Position numbers and translations under genes: made by a program. Below, piece after piece: positions 1 to 8,771 of a stretch of 64,000 bases of DNA. The notes beneath the pieces were generated by a model, which saw nothing but the letters and a program-made list of their open reading frames with translations, searched no databases and had not been told where the DNA came from. Positions within the stretch are counted from its first letter, which is position 1; every line of letters starts with the position of its first letter. Source of the stretch: Nostoc sp. ATCC 43529 (GTDB taxonomy: Bacteria; Cyanobacteriota; Cyanobacteriia; Cyanobacteriales; Nostocaceae); contig LWTK01000105.1 of the NCBI GenBank assembly GCA_003326205.1, positions 1 through 64,000 of the forward strand. Reading direction: 5' to 3'.

Positions 1-278
1 TTGCTGCACTAGCAATGGTTATGGGTTTGTGTCTGCTTGTTTATAGTCTCGGTCAAAGAGCTTTACGTCAAGCCTTAGAACGAGCCAAAAAAACTATTGA
101 TAATCAGTTGGGTAAACCAACTTCTACTCCAACCTTACGTTGGGTGTTCCAATGTTTTATGTCAATTCATTTGGTTACTGTCGCCCAAATAAAGCAAATT
201 GCCAACTTAACCCATGAAAGGCAATGGATTCTCCAGTTTTTTGGTGCTCCTTGTCGAAAATATTATCTTCTTTCTTAA
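1..278 (+). pseudogene. Transposase, C-terminal part (cut by window edge)
   Basis: The frame is open to the left edge of the window (codons before the first ATG at 15 read A-A-L-A), so only the last ~91 residues are visible. The residues LLVYSLGQRALRQAL, followed by a C-terminal segment ending in FFGAPCRKYYLLS, resemble the C-terminus of IS4-superfamily (IS1634-like) transposases as I know them from cyanobacteria. No catalytic residue is in view, so I cannot tell whether the element is intact. No terminal inverted repeat is obvious in the ~115 bases after the stop. Confidence 0.6.
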
Positions 279-394
279 CTAACCTGCGGAATATGGGTTC
301 TATCCCAAGGTATATTAATTTTTTTATGGTTAGGTTGACTGCTGACAGTTAACAGCCAACACGAAAATATTTACTGCCTTAGATGCCCGATAAC

Positions 395-1501
395 TTATGA
401 CCATTTGTGATGGATTTTTATTCCTCGGCTTTGCATCGTATATTCAAATAAATCTGTTGGTAATGCTTCTTCAACAGGAAAAACGCCTGGTTTATGGAGT
501 TTGCCTTCTAGCAATAATTGGGCAATGCTACCAGTGCCACAACCAGAAGCTGCTGCTGTATTTTCATGCACTAAATTTGAACAATAAACGGCTGTTTTAC
601 CATTTTTTTGTCCTGTAACTTCTGAACGAACTGCTACGCCAATACCACTCAAACTATCGGTGAAATCTGTCATCGAATGGCTGACATGAGAGAGAAATTC
701 AATCATGTAACGGCGCTGCATCAACCACTTGGGAAAAATATGTGCTGCAATCCAAGTCAGGTGATTGTAAAAATCAGGTACAGAACCAAATTTAGTAATT
801 ACAGTTTTCACTGATGGGAATGCATGGGGTAATGTAAAGGTTTCTGGCATATCAAACCAGTAAACTCCACTGTCTTTATAGGGAGATGGAAAGTTAACTA
901 TTTCTCTTTCACTATAAGGTTTGACTATCTGCCATTTTCCATTTATCCAAGCTTCAAAAGGATGTTGTAATCCCAAAAAAGTTGTTCGCATCACTGTAAT
1001 ACCAGCACCACCAGAACCAGAAACTAAATAACTTAAATGGATCTTTTCTGGTTTATCAAATTGTTCAACACCCTGACGTACCATGCTGTTAGAAATGCCA
1101 GGAAAAATACCAGTATTAACAATGGCTGTCACTCCAGCAGCAGCAGCTTGTTGATGATAATTAAGAGCTTTACTAGTATAAGAACGATGGTCGCTGACAT
1201 CTATATAGTTAATGCCTTGAGCAATGCAAGTTTCCAGAACATCAGTATCTCGGTAGTGGAATGGCCCAGCACAGTGAATGACTAAATTAGAGTTGGCGAT
1301 CGCTTCTCTTAATTTATCAATTTCTGCTAAGTCTAATACTAAAAAATCTACTTGCCCTCCTGAGGATAAGCTAACGCTTTTCCCAGTCTCGGCAGAACGT
1401 CCAGTAATTGTAATTTGTGCCTGCGTGTGGGTAGCTAGATCCTGAGCCACACTGCTACCAATGCGCCCTCGTCCGCCAAGAATTAAAACTTTGTCTGTCA
1501 T
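395..1501 (-). CDS. Saccharopine dehydrogenase-like NAD(P)-binding oxidoreductase
   Basis: A 368-residue protein. The N-terminus VLILGGRGRIGSSVAQDL is a Rossmann nucleotide-binding loop (GGxGxIG), followed by the beta-alpha pattern of the saccharopine dehydrogenase NADP-binding family (TGRS at the end of strand two, then NLVIHCAGPFHY and INYIDVSDH). Family members include lysine-pathway reductases, homospermidine synthases and trans-acting enoyl reductases; the substrate here cannot be told from sequence. The C-terminal half lacks any catalytic motif I recognise. It is transcribed away from, and lies 134 bp downstream of, the CrtD-like gene on the same strand. The gap contains a palindromic repeat, so co-transcription is possible but not shown. 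Confidence 0.75.
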   Translation of the reverse strand: MTDKVLILGGRGRIGSSVAQDLATHTQAQITITGRSAETGKSVSLSSGGQVDFLVLDLAEIDKLREAIANSNLVIHCAGPFHYRDTDVLETCIAQGINYIDVSDHRSYTSKALNYHQQAAAAGVTAIVNTGIFPGISNSMVRQGVEQFDKPEKIHLSYLVSGSGGAGITVMRTTFLGLQHPFEAWINGKWQIVKPYSEREIVNFPSPYKDSGVYWFDMPETFTLPHAFPSVKTVITKFGSVPDFYNHLTWIAAHIFPKWLMQRRYMIEFLSHVSHSMTDFTDSLSGIGVAVRSEVTGQKNGKTAVYCSNLVHENTAAASGCGTGSIAQLLLEGKLHKPGVFPVEEALPTDLFEYTMQSRGIKIHHKWS

Positions 1502-1615
1502 TACTCCAGCATTAGTAACATTAACTTTATTTCATCAGTTTTTTGTCTCCCTTGTCATCAGTTACAAGTGTGATTTATATCATTTAATGAAATTCTTCCT
1601 ACAGGTATGTTGTAG

Positions 1616-1635
1616 GGGCGCACAGCTGTGCGCCC
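1616..1635. repeat. Perfect 20-bp palindrome (GGGCG...CGCCC family)
   Basis: The sequence GGGCGCACAGCTGTGCGCCC is fully self-complementary and lies just past the stop-side end of the CrtD-like gene. A related 20-bp palindrome with the same GGGCG/CGCCC arms and a TA-rich core is at 8711-8730. Part of this repeat is also the target of the element at 16343-16537. It could act as a terminator hairpin for the gene at 1636-3150, but it lacks a T-run. Confidence 0.7.
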
Positions 1636-3150
1636 TTACATTTGCGCTTCAATTTGCCTGACTACTGTTAGCGCCGAATAACTTACACCAGCGGTACCTT
1701 CGCCGGGATGGGTAGAGTCACCAACTAACCACAGATGTTCGATTGGTGTACGATTGGCAAAACCAAAGGGACCAAAGGTGGGGATTCTTTGACCAATACC
1801 GCCAACTATACCGCGATCGCGGGCTGTGTAATGTGCAAAGCTGCGCGGCGTTGCGGCTTCTAGGTGAATAATCGTTTCTGGTTTGAGATAAAAGTATTCG
1901 GCAAGACGGGCGATCGCTTGTTGGGTATACTTTTGTTTTAATCCTGAATAATCTTGAGTTTTCCACCAAGGTGTAGGATCGACGAATGAGGAAGCGATAA
2001 TTGTGGCTTTACCTTTTGGGGCGCGACCATCTCCAGGATGACTGACGGAAACAAATAAGGAATTATTCTCGCCAATGGGGCCATTGGCATCATACATAAA
2101 TTGTAAGTGGGGTCGACATTCCAAGGGAATCGCGCTGGCGTCTACACCCAAATAAACCACAAACGCGCCGGATGCTTGGGGCAGTTTTTCTACTCTGTTT
2201 TGATAACCAGATGGGGCTTTTTCTCCTAACAACTGCACCAAGTTTTGTACGGTGACGTTGCTAACTACATGGTCGGCTGCTTGGGTCCACACTTGGCCGG
2301 TTTTCTGATTTCTAATCACTACAGCAGTGGCTTTGCCGTTTTCTACTTTGATTTGTTCGACTGTGTGGCGCATCAATAATTTGCCGCCATCTCGTTCTAA
2401 GGATTCTACCAGGCGATCGCTTAATACTTGCATACTACCTTCAAGATGAAACAATCCTTGGGGCAGTTGCGATACACTCAAGGCTGTGGCTGCGTAAAGT
2501 AATGCTGTTTCTTCTGCATTCACTTGAGAATACAACTTCAGTTGCAAATCTAAAAATGTTCTCAGTCGTCGGTCATTTCCCACCCCACAAAACCTTAAAG
2601 CATCTCCCACCGTCAACAAAGTGAAGGGTACAGTAATTAATGTACTCGGACGTACCGCTTGGGTTAACTGCCACAAATCCCATAAATTACGCGGTGGTAG
2701 CACCGGGTCGCGTCCTTGAAATTCCCAACTGGCATTAAATAAAGTTGCCATCAATTGCCAGAACGGTTCGCTACCAGGAAACTGCCTTTGTCGTTCCTCT
2801 CGCCATTTCTCTGGGTCGCGCCAAACATTAATCGGCGTAGTTTCTCCAGGTAAATATACCGCACAAGCAGGATCGCAAGGTGTTGCTGCTGGTAAATCTA
2901 TTTCTAATTCTGAGAAAATCCGGTGGTGAATTCCTCCTGGTTCCAAGCCTGCAACTTGGGTTGCGCCTACATCAAAGGTAAATCCTTGGCGTTTAAATGT
3001 AGATGCACAGCCTCCTGGTACGATCGCTTGATCTAAAATTAAGACGCTGTAACCTCTATGAGCTAATAATGCCCCAGCAGTCAGTCCACCGATTCCCGCA
3101 CCAATGACGACGACACGAGATTTAGTTTTGTTTACAGAAATCTTGGACAT
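1636..3150 (-). CDS. crtD: CrtD-like carotenoid 3',4'-desaturase (phytoene desaturase family)
   Basis: A 504-residue FAD-dependent amine oxidase-fold protein. VVVIGAGIGGLTAGALLAHRGYSVLILD at residues ~13-40 is the dinucleotide-binding motif, PGGCASTFKRQGFTFDVGAT is the second conserved block of phytoene-desaturase/carotenoid-isomerase enzymes, and LWLVGDSTHPGEGTAGVSYSAL near the C-terminus is the FAD/carotenoid C-terminal signature. Length and the GGCAS-FDVGATQ blocks fit the cyanobacterial C-3',4' desaturase CrtD better than CrtO or the isomerase CrtH as I recall them, but distinguishing these needs a tree. The enzyme would act in the membrane on myxol-type carotenoids. No other carotenoid gene is nearby. 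Confidence 0.65.
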   Translation of the reverse strand: MSKISVNKTKSRVVVIGAGIGGLTAGALLAHRGYSVLILDQAIVPGGCASTFKRQGFTFDVGATQVAGLEPGGIHHRIFSELEIDLPAATPCDPACAVYLPGETTPINVWRDPEKWREERQRQFPGSEPFWQLMATLFNASWEFQGRDPVLPPRNLWDLWQLTQAVRPSTLITVPFTLLTVGDALRFCGVGNDRRLRTFLDLQLKLYSQVNAEETALLYAATALSVSQLPQGLFHLEGSMQVLSDRLVESLERDGGKLLMRHTVEQIKVENGKATAVVIRNQKTGQVWTQAADHVVSNVTVQNLVQLLGEKAPSGYQNRVEKLPQASGAFVVYLGVDASAIPLECRPHLQFMYDANGPIGENNSLFVSVSHPGDGRAPKGKATIIASSFVDPTPWWKTQDYSGLKQKYTQQAIARLAEYFYLKPETIIHLEAATPRSFAHYTARDRGIVGGIGQRIPTFGPFGFANRTPIEHLWLVGDSTHPGEGTAGVSYSALTVVRQIEAQM

Positions 3151-3263
3151 TGATACTTATTTTTTATAATTCTTAACATTACTACTCATAATTTTATAGC
3201 GTTTTTCGTGTATTTGAACTTAAATCACGATATTCGCCCTGCATTGTTAATGCATCGACTCAC

Positions 3264-3347
3264 AATTGAGTTGTATCGAATCGCAATTGAGTTGTATCGA
3301 ATCGCAATTGAGTTGTATCGAATCACAATTGAGTTGTATCGACTTGC
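3264..3347. repeat. Tandem repeat, four copies of a 21-bp unit
   Basis: Units begin at 3264, 3285, 3306 and 3327 and follow AATTGAGTTGTATCGAATCGC. The first two are identical, the third differs by one base (CGC to CAC) and the fourth diverges at its last bases. Because 21 is a multiple of three, the array produces a spurious repetitive ORF in this gap; I do not call it a gene. The array lies between the divergently oriented CrtD-like gene and the M16 peptidase gene. Confidence 0.9.
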
Positions 3348-3357
3348 ATGTCTAATT

Positions 3358-3504
3358 AACGTCAATTCGACAGACCTCACCCACCCAGCCTCCCTCTCCT
3401 AGTAGGAGAGGGAGGAGTAAGGAAAAATTAGGCTTTTTGCTCCCCTCTCCTTCAAGGAGAGGGGCTGGGGGTGAGGTCAAAATCCTGTACCTCAAATTCG
3501 CGTT
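3358..3504. mobile_element. 147-bp MITE-like element, copy A
   Basis: It is bounded by imperfect terminal inverted repeats AACGTCAATTCGA (3358-3370) and TCAAATTCGCGTT (3492-3504). The interior carries two GC-rich palindromes (CCCTCTCC-TAGTA-GGAGAGGG type and CCCCTCTCC-TTCAA-GGAGAGGGG type). An inverted copy of exactly the same length is at 8529-8675. AATT precedes (3354-3357) and follows (3505-3508) the element, a possible target duplication. It has no coding capacity and lies ~75 bp upstream of the M16 peptidase gene. Confidence 0.8.
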
Positions 3505-3579
3505 AATTCCTGACCTGAAAACTCTTGTAAGTCGTAGATAAGATAAGAGAGTAATATAGCTCCTCACACCCAAGTCGCA

Positions 3580-4869
3580 ATGACCTCAACTCTAGACAAA
3601 TTTCCTCGTCTAAATGCTCCAAACCTGCATAAATTACCTAATGGTTTGACAATCATAGCTGAGCAGATGCCAGTTGATGCTGTGAACCTTAGCTTATGGA
3701 TAAAAGTTGGCTCATCTGTGGAATCTGATGCCATTAACGGCATGGCTCACTTTTTAGAGCATATGATTTTTAAAGGAACAGAACGACTGGCTAGCGGTGA
3801 GTTTGAACGTCGAATTGAAGAACGGGGCGCTGTCACCAATGCCGCTACTAGCCAAGATTATACTCATTACTATATAACTACTGCGCCGAAAGATTTTGCG
3901 GAGCTTGCGCCATTACAAATAGATGTAGTAACTAATGCCAGTATTCCTGATGATGCCTTTGAACGGGAACGATTAGTAGTTTTGGAAGAAATTAGACGTT
4001 CAGAAGATAATCCCCGCCGCCGCACTTATCGACGGGCAATGGAGACAGCGTTTGATAGGTTACCTTATCGGCGTGCGGTGTTGGGGCCAGAAGAAGTAAT
4101 TGCTGGACTCAAACCCCAGCAAATGCGAGATTTTCATGGGACTTGGTATCAACCCCAGTCAATTACTGCTGTGGCTGTGGGCAATTTGCCTGTAGAAGAA
4201 TTAATTGCAACTGTTAGCGAATCATTTATGCAAGTCTACAGACCCGACGAATCGCGTCTCTACAAACAGAACCGATTCATTGGGTCTTTAGAGATTGAAG
4301 CACCATTTACAGAAATAGTCCGTCGGGAATTTGTTGATGAAACTCTGCAACAAGCGAGATTAGTGATGCTGTGGCGGGTTCCAGGAATGGTTGAACTGGA
4401 ACAAACTTATGGGCTGGATGTTTTAGCAGCAATTTTGGGACATGGGCGAACATCAAGATTAGTGCAAGATTTAAAAGAAGAACGAAAATTAGTTTCTTCA
4501 ATTTCAGCAAGCAACATTAGCCATGAGTTTCAAGGTACATTTTATATTTCAGCTAAATGTGCAGTGGAAAATTTAGCAGAAGTAGAAAATGCGATCGCCG
4601 AACATATCCGTAGCCTACATACAGAGTTGGTGAAAGAATCAGAAATTGCCCGCGTGCGGCGACGAGTAGCCAACAGATTTATCTTTGGTAATGAAACACC
4701 AAGCGATCGTGCTGGGTTGTATGGCTATTATCAATCTTTGCTGGGAGATTTGGAACCTGCATTTAACTACCCAGCGAAAATTCAAAATCAAGATGCTATT
4801 GATTTAATGCAAGCAGCTAAAGACTATCTTTCTGGTGATGCTTATGGTGTAGTTATTATGAAGCCGTGA
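3580..4869 (+). CDS. M16 family zinc metallopeptidase (insulinase/processing-peptidase type)
   Basis: A 429-residue protein. The inverted zinc motif HFLEH is at residues 57-61, and a downstream acidic stretch (VVLEEIRRSEDNPRRR, about residue 130) supplies the likely third zinc ligand. Both M16 halves can be traced: residues ~15-200 form the catalytic half and ~230-429 the inactive half (GLDVLAAILGHGRTSRLVQDLKEE). The length is normal for single-chain bacterial M16B enzymes. Many cyanobacteria carry two M16 genes in tandem; only one is present here, already containing the HxxEH site. There is no clear signal peptide, so it is probably cytoplasmic or plasma-membrane associated. Confidence 0.9.
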   Translation: MTSTLDKFPRLNAPNLHKLPNGLTIIAEQMPVDAVNLSLWIKVGSSVESDAINGMAHFLEHMIFKGTERLASGEFERRIEERGAVTNAATSQDYTHYYITTAPKDFAELAPLQIDVVTNASIPDDAFERERLVVLEEIRRSEDNPRRRTYRRAMETAFDRLPYRRAVLGPEEVIAGLKPQQMRDFHGTWYQPQSITAVAVGNLPVEELIATVSESFMQVYRPDESRLYKQNRFIGSLEIEAPFTEIVRREFVDETLQQARLVMLWRVPGMVELEQTYGLDVLAAILGHGRTSRLVQDLKEERKLVSSISASNISHEFQGTFYISAKCAVENLAEVENAIAEHIRSLHTELVKESEIARVRRRVANRFIFGNETPSDRAGLYGYYQSLLGDLEPAFNYPAKIQNQDAIDLMQAAKDYLSGDAYGVVIMKP

Positions 4870-4954
4870 GTATGGACGTATTATACCATTTTAGATTTTG
4901 GGCATTGTTGATTTCATGTATGAAAACGATTGTGCATGATGTCAAAATCCTGTA

Positions 4955-4977
4955 GAGACGTTGCAATGCAACGTCTC
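4955..4977. repeat. Palindrome GAGACGTTGCA...TGCAACGTCTC
   Basis: An 11-bp perfect stem around a single central base, just 3' of both converging genes (M16 peptidase on +, SLH protein on -). The same palindrome, one base pair longer on each side, is at 39460-39486, and a half copy (GATGCAACGTCTC) is near 16854-16866. A repeat family of this kind could also serve as a bidirectional transcription terminator. Confidence 0.75.
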
Positions 4978-4998
4978 ATATCTGGATTAATACTGAAT

Positions 4999-7074
4999 TT
5001 AACTAACTGTAATCACCGTTCCTAAACTCTCATTCGCCAGCCTATCCACTGCACACACGGCATAGGTTCCCGCTTGTTGGACGGTGGCAAAGGTTGTGCC
5101 AGCAGACAAAATTCGTTGAATTGTCCAAGTATCATCATCAATTTGTCGATAAAGCGTCCAGGAACGAACCGGCTGATTATCTCCAGGCTGCCAACTAAGT
5201 TTGCGGTTGTTGACTTGTAGTCCGGTGGGTGGAGGAGGTGGTGTTGTATCCTGCCAAGGCATATTAGGAGGTAGGGCAGGTTTATTATAAAGCAGACTTT
5301 GGAAGTGATCGGCTATGCCTTGACTATTTTCTCTCAAAACACCGAGATTAAAGAAAATATTGCCCAATGATAAGTTTGCAGCTTGACTACGACTAATTTT
5401 TACTTGCTTTTCAATCTCGTCACTTTCTCGACTTTTGTTGCTTGGTTCTGTGAGATTGTTACCTGCGTAAACGTGTCTTTGCTTTGTGTTGATGTCTGTC
5501 CACCACTTTAACAATGCAGAATAACTTTGTTGTGGTTGGTCTGTGCGCCAGTAAAGTTGAGGCGCAATATAATCAATCCAACCTTGTTCTAGCCATTTCT
5601 TGGCATCGGCGTAAAGAACATTGTAAGCATCTAAGCCAGTAATACCGGGGGGTTGCCCGGGGCGATAAATACCAAAGGGACTAATACCAAATTTCACGTG
5701 GGGTTTAGTTGCTTTAATTCCCTCCGAGAGACGCAATACCATTTTGTTAACATTGTCCCGCCGCCAGTCGCCGAGGCTGAGTGTACCACCAGCTGCTTTG
5801 TAAGCAGCGTAGGTTTTGTCATCGGGGAAAGATTGCCCGTCAACAGGATAGGGGTAGAAATAATCATCTAAGTGAACGCCATCGATATCGTAGCGCTTAA
5901 TTACATCAAGAATTACGTTGTAAGCCCTGTCTTGGACTATTTTCAGCCCTGGGTCCATCCAGCGTTGAGTTTTCCACAAATAAACGGTTTCTGGATTAGT
6001 CACTGCTATGTGCGGATAGACGGTTTTAGCTGGGTTGGTGGAAGTGCTGGCGCGGTAAGGGTTGAACCAGGCATGAAGTTCAATATTGCGCTTGTGGCAT
6101 TCTGCGATCGCAAACGCTAAAGGATCGTAAAATGGTTCGGGTGCTTTCCCCTGAGTTCCCGTAATCCAATTACTCCAAGGCTCTAATTGCGATTCATACA
6201 AAGCATCTCCCTCTGGCCTAACTTGGAAGATCAGGGCGTTGAAGTTCAGCTGTTGTAATTTAACAGTAATTTCGGTGAATTCAGCTTTCTGTTGCTCAAC
6301 AGACAGTCCCGGTTTGGAAGGCCAATCACCATTCCACACAGATGCTACCCACGCTCCACGAAATTCTCTGGTATGATTTAGCTTCACGCTACCGACAGGT
6401 GTTGGTGTGGGTGTTGGTGTTGGTGTTGGCGTTGGTGTGGGTGTTGGTGTTGGTGTGGGTGTTGGCGCCACAACCAGGTAACTAGAGGCAATCTTTTCTG
6501 CTGCACCTAAATAAATCAAAGCTTGATAAATAATCACAGCCACATCTGCACGGGTGGCTGCAAGATTGGGATTAAGTAATTTCAGATTTGGGAAATTAAC
6601 TACTAATCCTGCACTAGTGGCAATAGCTATCTGATTTTTGCCATAGTCAGGAATTTGAGCAGCGTCTTGATATATTTGTCCAAGTTTTGAGAGGAGGTCA
6701 GGTTTTACCTTCGTGGCTATTTCTAAACCTGATACTAAGGAAACTAAAACTTCTGTTCTAGTAATTCGGTTAGCAGGACGGAAACTTTTATCCGGAAATC
6801 CGCTAATAAATCCTTTTTCGTAAGCTGTTTGAATGGCTGCTGCTGCCCAAAAACTACTGACTACATCAACAAAGGGGATATACTGCCGCTTCTTGGTAAC
6901 TGTTGGAAATGCCTTAGCAATGATGGCAGCATACTCAGCGCGGGTGAGTGAGTTATCGGGGCGATAAGTGCCATTAGGCAACCCACTGACAATTTCACGT
7001 TGGGCTAAGGCTGTAATAAATAAGCGTGCCCAATGGTTTTGAATATCCGAGAAAGGAGCAGAAATAGATACCAT
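4999..7074 (-). CDS. SLH-domain protein with GHL10-type glycoside hydrolase domain
   Basis: A 691-residue protein. Three S-layer homology repeats occupy residues ~7-190 (FSDIQNHWARLFITALAQ, FVDVVSSFWAAAAIQTAY, then a weaker third). They are followed by a Pro-Thr linker (residues ~205-230) and a family-10-like glycosyl hydrolase (GHL10/DUF187) domain from REFRGAWVASVWNGDWPSKPG to about residue 560, with the DGVHLDDYFYPYP block typical of the family. The last ~100 residues look like a fibronectin-type module (PPPPTGLQVNNRKLSWQPG). SLH domains normally bind peptidoglycan-linked polymers, so an envelope location is expected; yet the frame starts directly with the first SLH repeat and shows no signal peptide. 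The linker DNA is a hexameric (GGTGTT/GGTGTG) microsatellite. Confidence 0.88.
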   Translation of the reverse strand: MVSISAPFSDIQNHWARLFITALAQREIVSGLPNGTYRPDNSLTRAEYAAIIAKAFPTVTKKRQYIPFVDVVSSFWAAAAIQTAYEKGFISGFPDKSFRPANRITRTEVLVSLVSGLEIATKVKPDLLSKLGQIYQDAAQIPDYGKNQIAIATSAGLVVNFPNLKLLNPNLAATRADVAVIIYQALIYLGAAEKIASSYLVVAPTPTPTPTPTPTPTPTPTPTPTPVGSVKLNHTREFRGAWVASVWNGDWPSKPGLSVEQQKAEFTEITVKLQQLNFNALIFQVRPEGDALYESQLEPWSNWITGTQGKAPEPFYDPLAFAIAECHKRNIELHAWFNPYRASTSTNPAKTVYPHIAVTNPETVYLWKTQRWMDPGLKIVQDRAYNVILDVIKRYDIDGVHLDDYFYPYPVDGQSFPDDKTYAAYKAAGGTLSLGDWRRDNVNKMVLRLSEGIKATKPHVKFGISPFGIYRPGQPPGITGLDAYNVLYADAKKWLEQGWIDYIAPQLYWRTDQPQQSYSALLKWWTDINTKQRHVYAGNNLTEPSNKSRESDEIEKQVKISRSQAANLSLGNIFFNLGVLRENSQGIADHFQSLLYNKPALPPNMPWQDTTPPPPPTGLQVNNRKLSWQPGDNQPVRSWTLYRQIDDDTWTIQRILSAGTTFATVQQAGTYAVCAVDRLANESLGTVITVS
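6400..6468. repeat. Hexanucleotide microsatellite encoding a Pro-Thr linker
   Basis: About eleven consecutive GGTGTT, GGTGTG or GGCGTT units encode alternating Pro-Thr on the minus strand within the SLH/GHL10 gene. Slippage would change linker length in steps of two residues without shifting the frame. Confidence 0.85.
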
Positions 7075-7242
7075 TGTTGAGATTGCAGCTAGCTAGCCTG
7101 GATTTTGATTACCTTTGTTAATTTAGCAATACCAGAGCGATCGCTGCTGCAATGTCTTGTAAACTTTTTTGGGCATGGGGCATTTGTCATTAATTATTCT
7201 CCGCGTCCCCGCGTCTCCCCATCCCCCTCATCTCCCCACTCT

Positions 7243-7794
7243 CTACACTTCATCCAAGGCAGAACGCAGATTCAATGACAGCATGACGCGGGAAACGCCG
7301 GTGAACAGAACGCTCACACCAACTAGTGTTCCCAGCAGCCAAGGCGCATTGAACGGCCACTGAAACCAAATCATTGCACCTAAGACCAGTGTAATGATGC
7401 CATTGACTAATACCCATGTCCAGTTTTGTTGCCCACGTAACTGGAAGGCTAAAATTAACTCGAATGTGCCTTCAGTTAACAAAAAAGTACCAAGCAACAG
7501 GGTTAGTGTGAGAATGCCTGTATAAGGATAAGCCAATAGCATGATGCCGGTTGCAATATACAGTCCGCTTAATAAAAGTTTCCAAACAAAACCTCCGCGA
7601 TCGCGGGTTTGGGAGGCGTAAACTAGTTTTGTAAATCCAGCAAAAACTAAAATCGCTGCAAACCAAGTTTCGGCAAATATGGTGGTGAATGTAGGCAGTG
7701 CGATCCCAATAATCCCTGCAACAATTAGCAGAATACCAATTATCAGTGACCCATTAAGCTGCTTTTTAATATCTCTAGAAACGTCGGCTGTCAT
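7243..7794 (-). CDS. HdeD-family membrane protein (DUF308)
   Basis: A 183-residue, strongly hydrophobic protein with about six predicted membrane segments in pairs (SLIIGILLIVAGIIGIALPTF; WFAAILVFAGFTKLVYA; LLLSGLYIATGIMLLAYP; ILTLTLLLGTFLLTEGTFELILAF; WVLVNGIITLVLGAMIWFQWP; LLGTLVGVSVLFTGVSRVML). This repeated two-helix DUF308 pattern and length match the HdeD acid-resistance family. In enterobacteria HdeD acts in acid stress; the role in cyanobacteria is not established. The start at 7794 is the only ATG that retains the charged N-terminal lead (MTADVSRDIKKQLNG). Confidence 0.85.
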   Translation of the reverse strand: MTADVSRDIKKQLNGSLIIGILLIVAGIIGIALPTFTTIFAETWFAAILVFAGFTKLVYASQTRDRGGFVWKLLLSGLYIATGIMLLAYPYTGILTLTLLLGTFLLTEGTFELILAFQLRGQQNWTWVLVNGIITLVLGAMIWFQWPFNAPWLLGTLVGVSVLFTGVSRVMLSLNLRSALDEV

Positions 7795-7911
7795 ACAAAT
7801 TTCTTCCCTATGCTTAAATTCAACTCTACAATTACGTTAGGGAATTTCTAAGTCATAGGGTAGAATCTTGAGATAGACTCATGGGTATTAAATTTCAACA
7901 GTAACTACCTG

Positions 7912-8463
7912 TCAAAAGTTTTTTGCCAGATTGCTTAGGCGTTCATAAACAACGATGAGACGATCTCCTTCTAATTCCACAAAAGTACTGGGATAATTTT
8001 GAATAGCTCCCAGTAGTGTAACTTCACCATTTTGCTTAATAGATTCACCTAAAGCAGTTCGTAGTGCTTGTTGGTTTAATTCTCCTGCGGGAGGATGAAC
8101 TACCTCACCAATTTGGTTAACTAAAACTGGCCCAGCCCAACTAGAGAGTAAGTTATTTAAAAAAGTGCGATCGGCTTTGATGCCAGATTTGAGCGCTTTA
8201 CGAGCTAATGCGGGTTCTTGTTGAGCCGCCTGCAAATAAGCTCTTAATGTTGGGGTAGTCTTGCCAGTTTCTGCAAATTGATTTAATTCTTGAACAGATA
8301 TTTGCCCTTGAAAATCACCATATTTTAAAATAACTTGCTCGGCAGCATCAGCATTATTGCTTGAAAACAGAACAATAGCACCTACGCCTAAAGCTACTGT
8401 TTGACTGAGTAGCTTAGTAAGTTTTTTGGTGTTGAATTGATTCAAAAGTTGAAAAATCTGCAT
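7912..8463 (-). CDS. Exported DUF1400-like protein
   Basis: A 183-residue protein with an N-terminal hydrophobic segment (LLSQTVALGVGAIVLFSSNNADAA) that looks like a signal peptide cleaved after ADA or DAA around residue 40. The mature part begins AEQVILKYGDFQGQISVQEL and continues FAETGKTTPTLRAYL. This matches my knowledge of the cyanobacterial DUF1400 domain, found alone or at the N-terminus of exported alpha/beta hydrolases; the hydrolase part is absent here, so this is the stand-alone form. The function is unknown. The protein is probably periplasmic. Confidence 0.75.
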   Translation of the reverse strand: MQIFQLLNQFNTKKLTKLLSQTVALGVGAIVLFSSNNADAAEQVILKYGDFQGQISVQELNQFAETGKTTPTLRAYLQAAQQEPALARKALKSGIKADRTFLNNLLSSWAGPVLVNQIGEVVHPPAGELNQQALRTALGESIKQNGEVTLLGAIQNYPSTFVELEGDRLIVVYERLSNLAKNF

Positions 8464-8528
8464 TATTTTGTCGAAGTTTTTAATTGTGTGGAGCCTGTAT
8501 GGGCAAAAAATACTCGATGCACTATTTT

Positions 8529-8675
8529 AACGTGAATTCGATGTACAGGATTTTGACCTCACCCCCAGCCCCTCTCCTTGAAGGAGAGGGGAGCAAAAAG
8601 CCTAATTTTTCATTACTCCTCCCTCTCCTATTAGGAGAGGAAGGCTGGGTGGGTTTGTCTTGTCGAATTCACGTT
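8529..8675. mobile_element. 147-bp MITE-like element, copy B (inverted relative to copy A)
   Basis: It has perfect 13-bp terminal inverted repeats, AACGTGAATTCGA (8529-8541) and TCGAATTCACGTT (8663-8675), with an interior that is the reverse complement of copy A at 3358-3504. ATTTT directly flanks both ends (8524-8528 and 8676-8680), a candidate 5-bp target duplication. It is noncoding; a 109-codon frame that crosses it is spurious. Confidence 0.85.
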
Positions 8676-8710
8676 ATTTTACAAAATTACTACTACAGGT
8701 ACATGATTAT

Positions 8711-8730
8711 GGGCGTATATATATACGCCC
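8711..8730. repeat. Perfect 20-bp palindrome GGGCGTATATATATACGCCC
   Basis: Fully self-complementary with the same GGGCG/CGCCC arms as the palindrome at 1616-1635, and followed by CTAC as in that copy. It lies between the MITE copy B and the small gene at 8772-8993. Confidence 0.7.
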
Positions 8731-8771
8731 CTACAACCAATTTTTTGTTGCAAAAATTGTGGAAAATGGTC

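Noticed and set aside
3208..3402. 64-codon ORF with repeated IELYRIA units
   Set aside because: It is produced by the 21-bp tandem repeat and runs into the MITE; no ribosome site and no protein-like context.
3554..3567. GCTCCTCACACCC resembling the core of the cyanobacterial small RNA Yfr1
   Set aside because: Yfr1 has ACTCCTCACAC between two stem-loops; here the first base differs and no flanking stem-loops are seen. Too short to claim.
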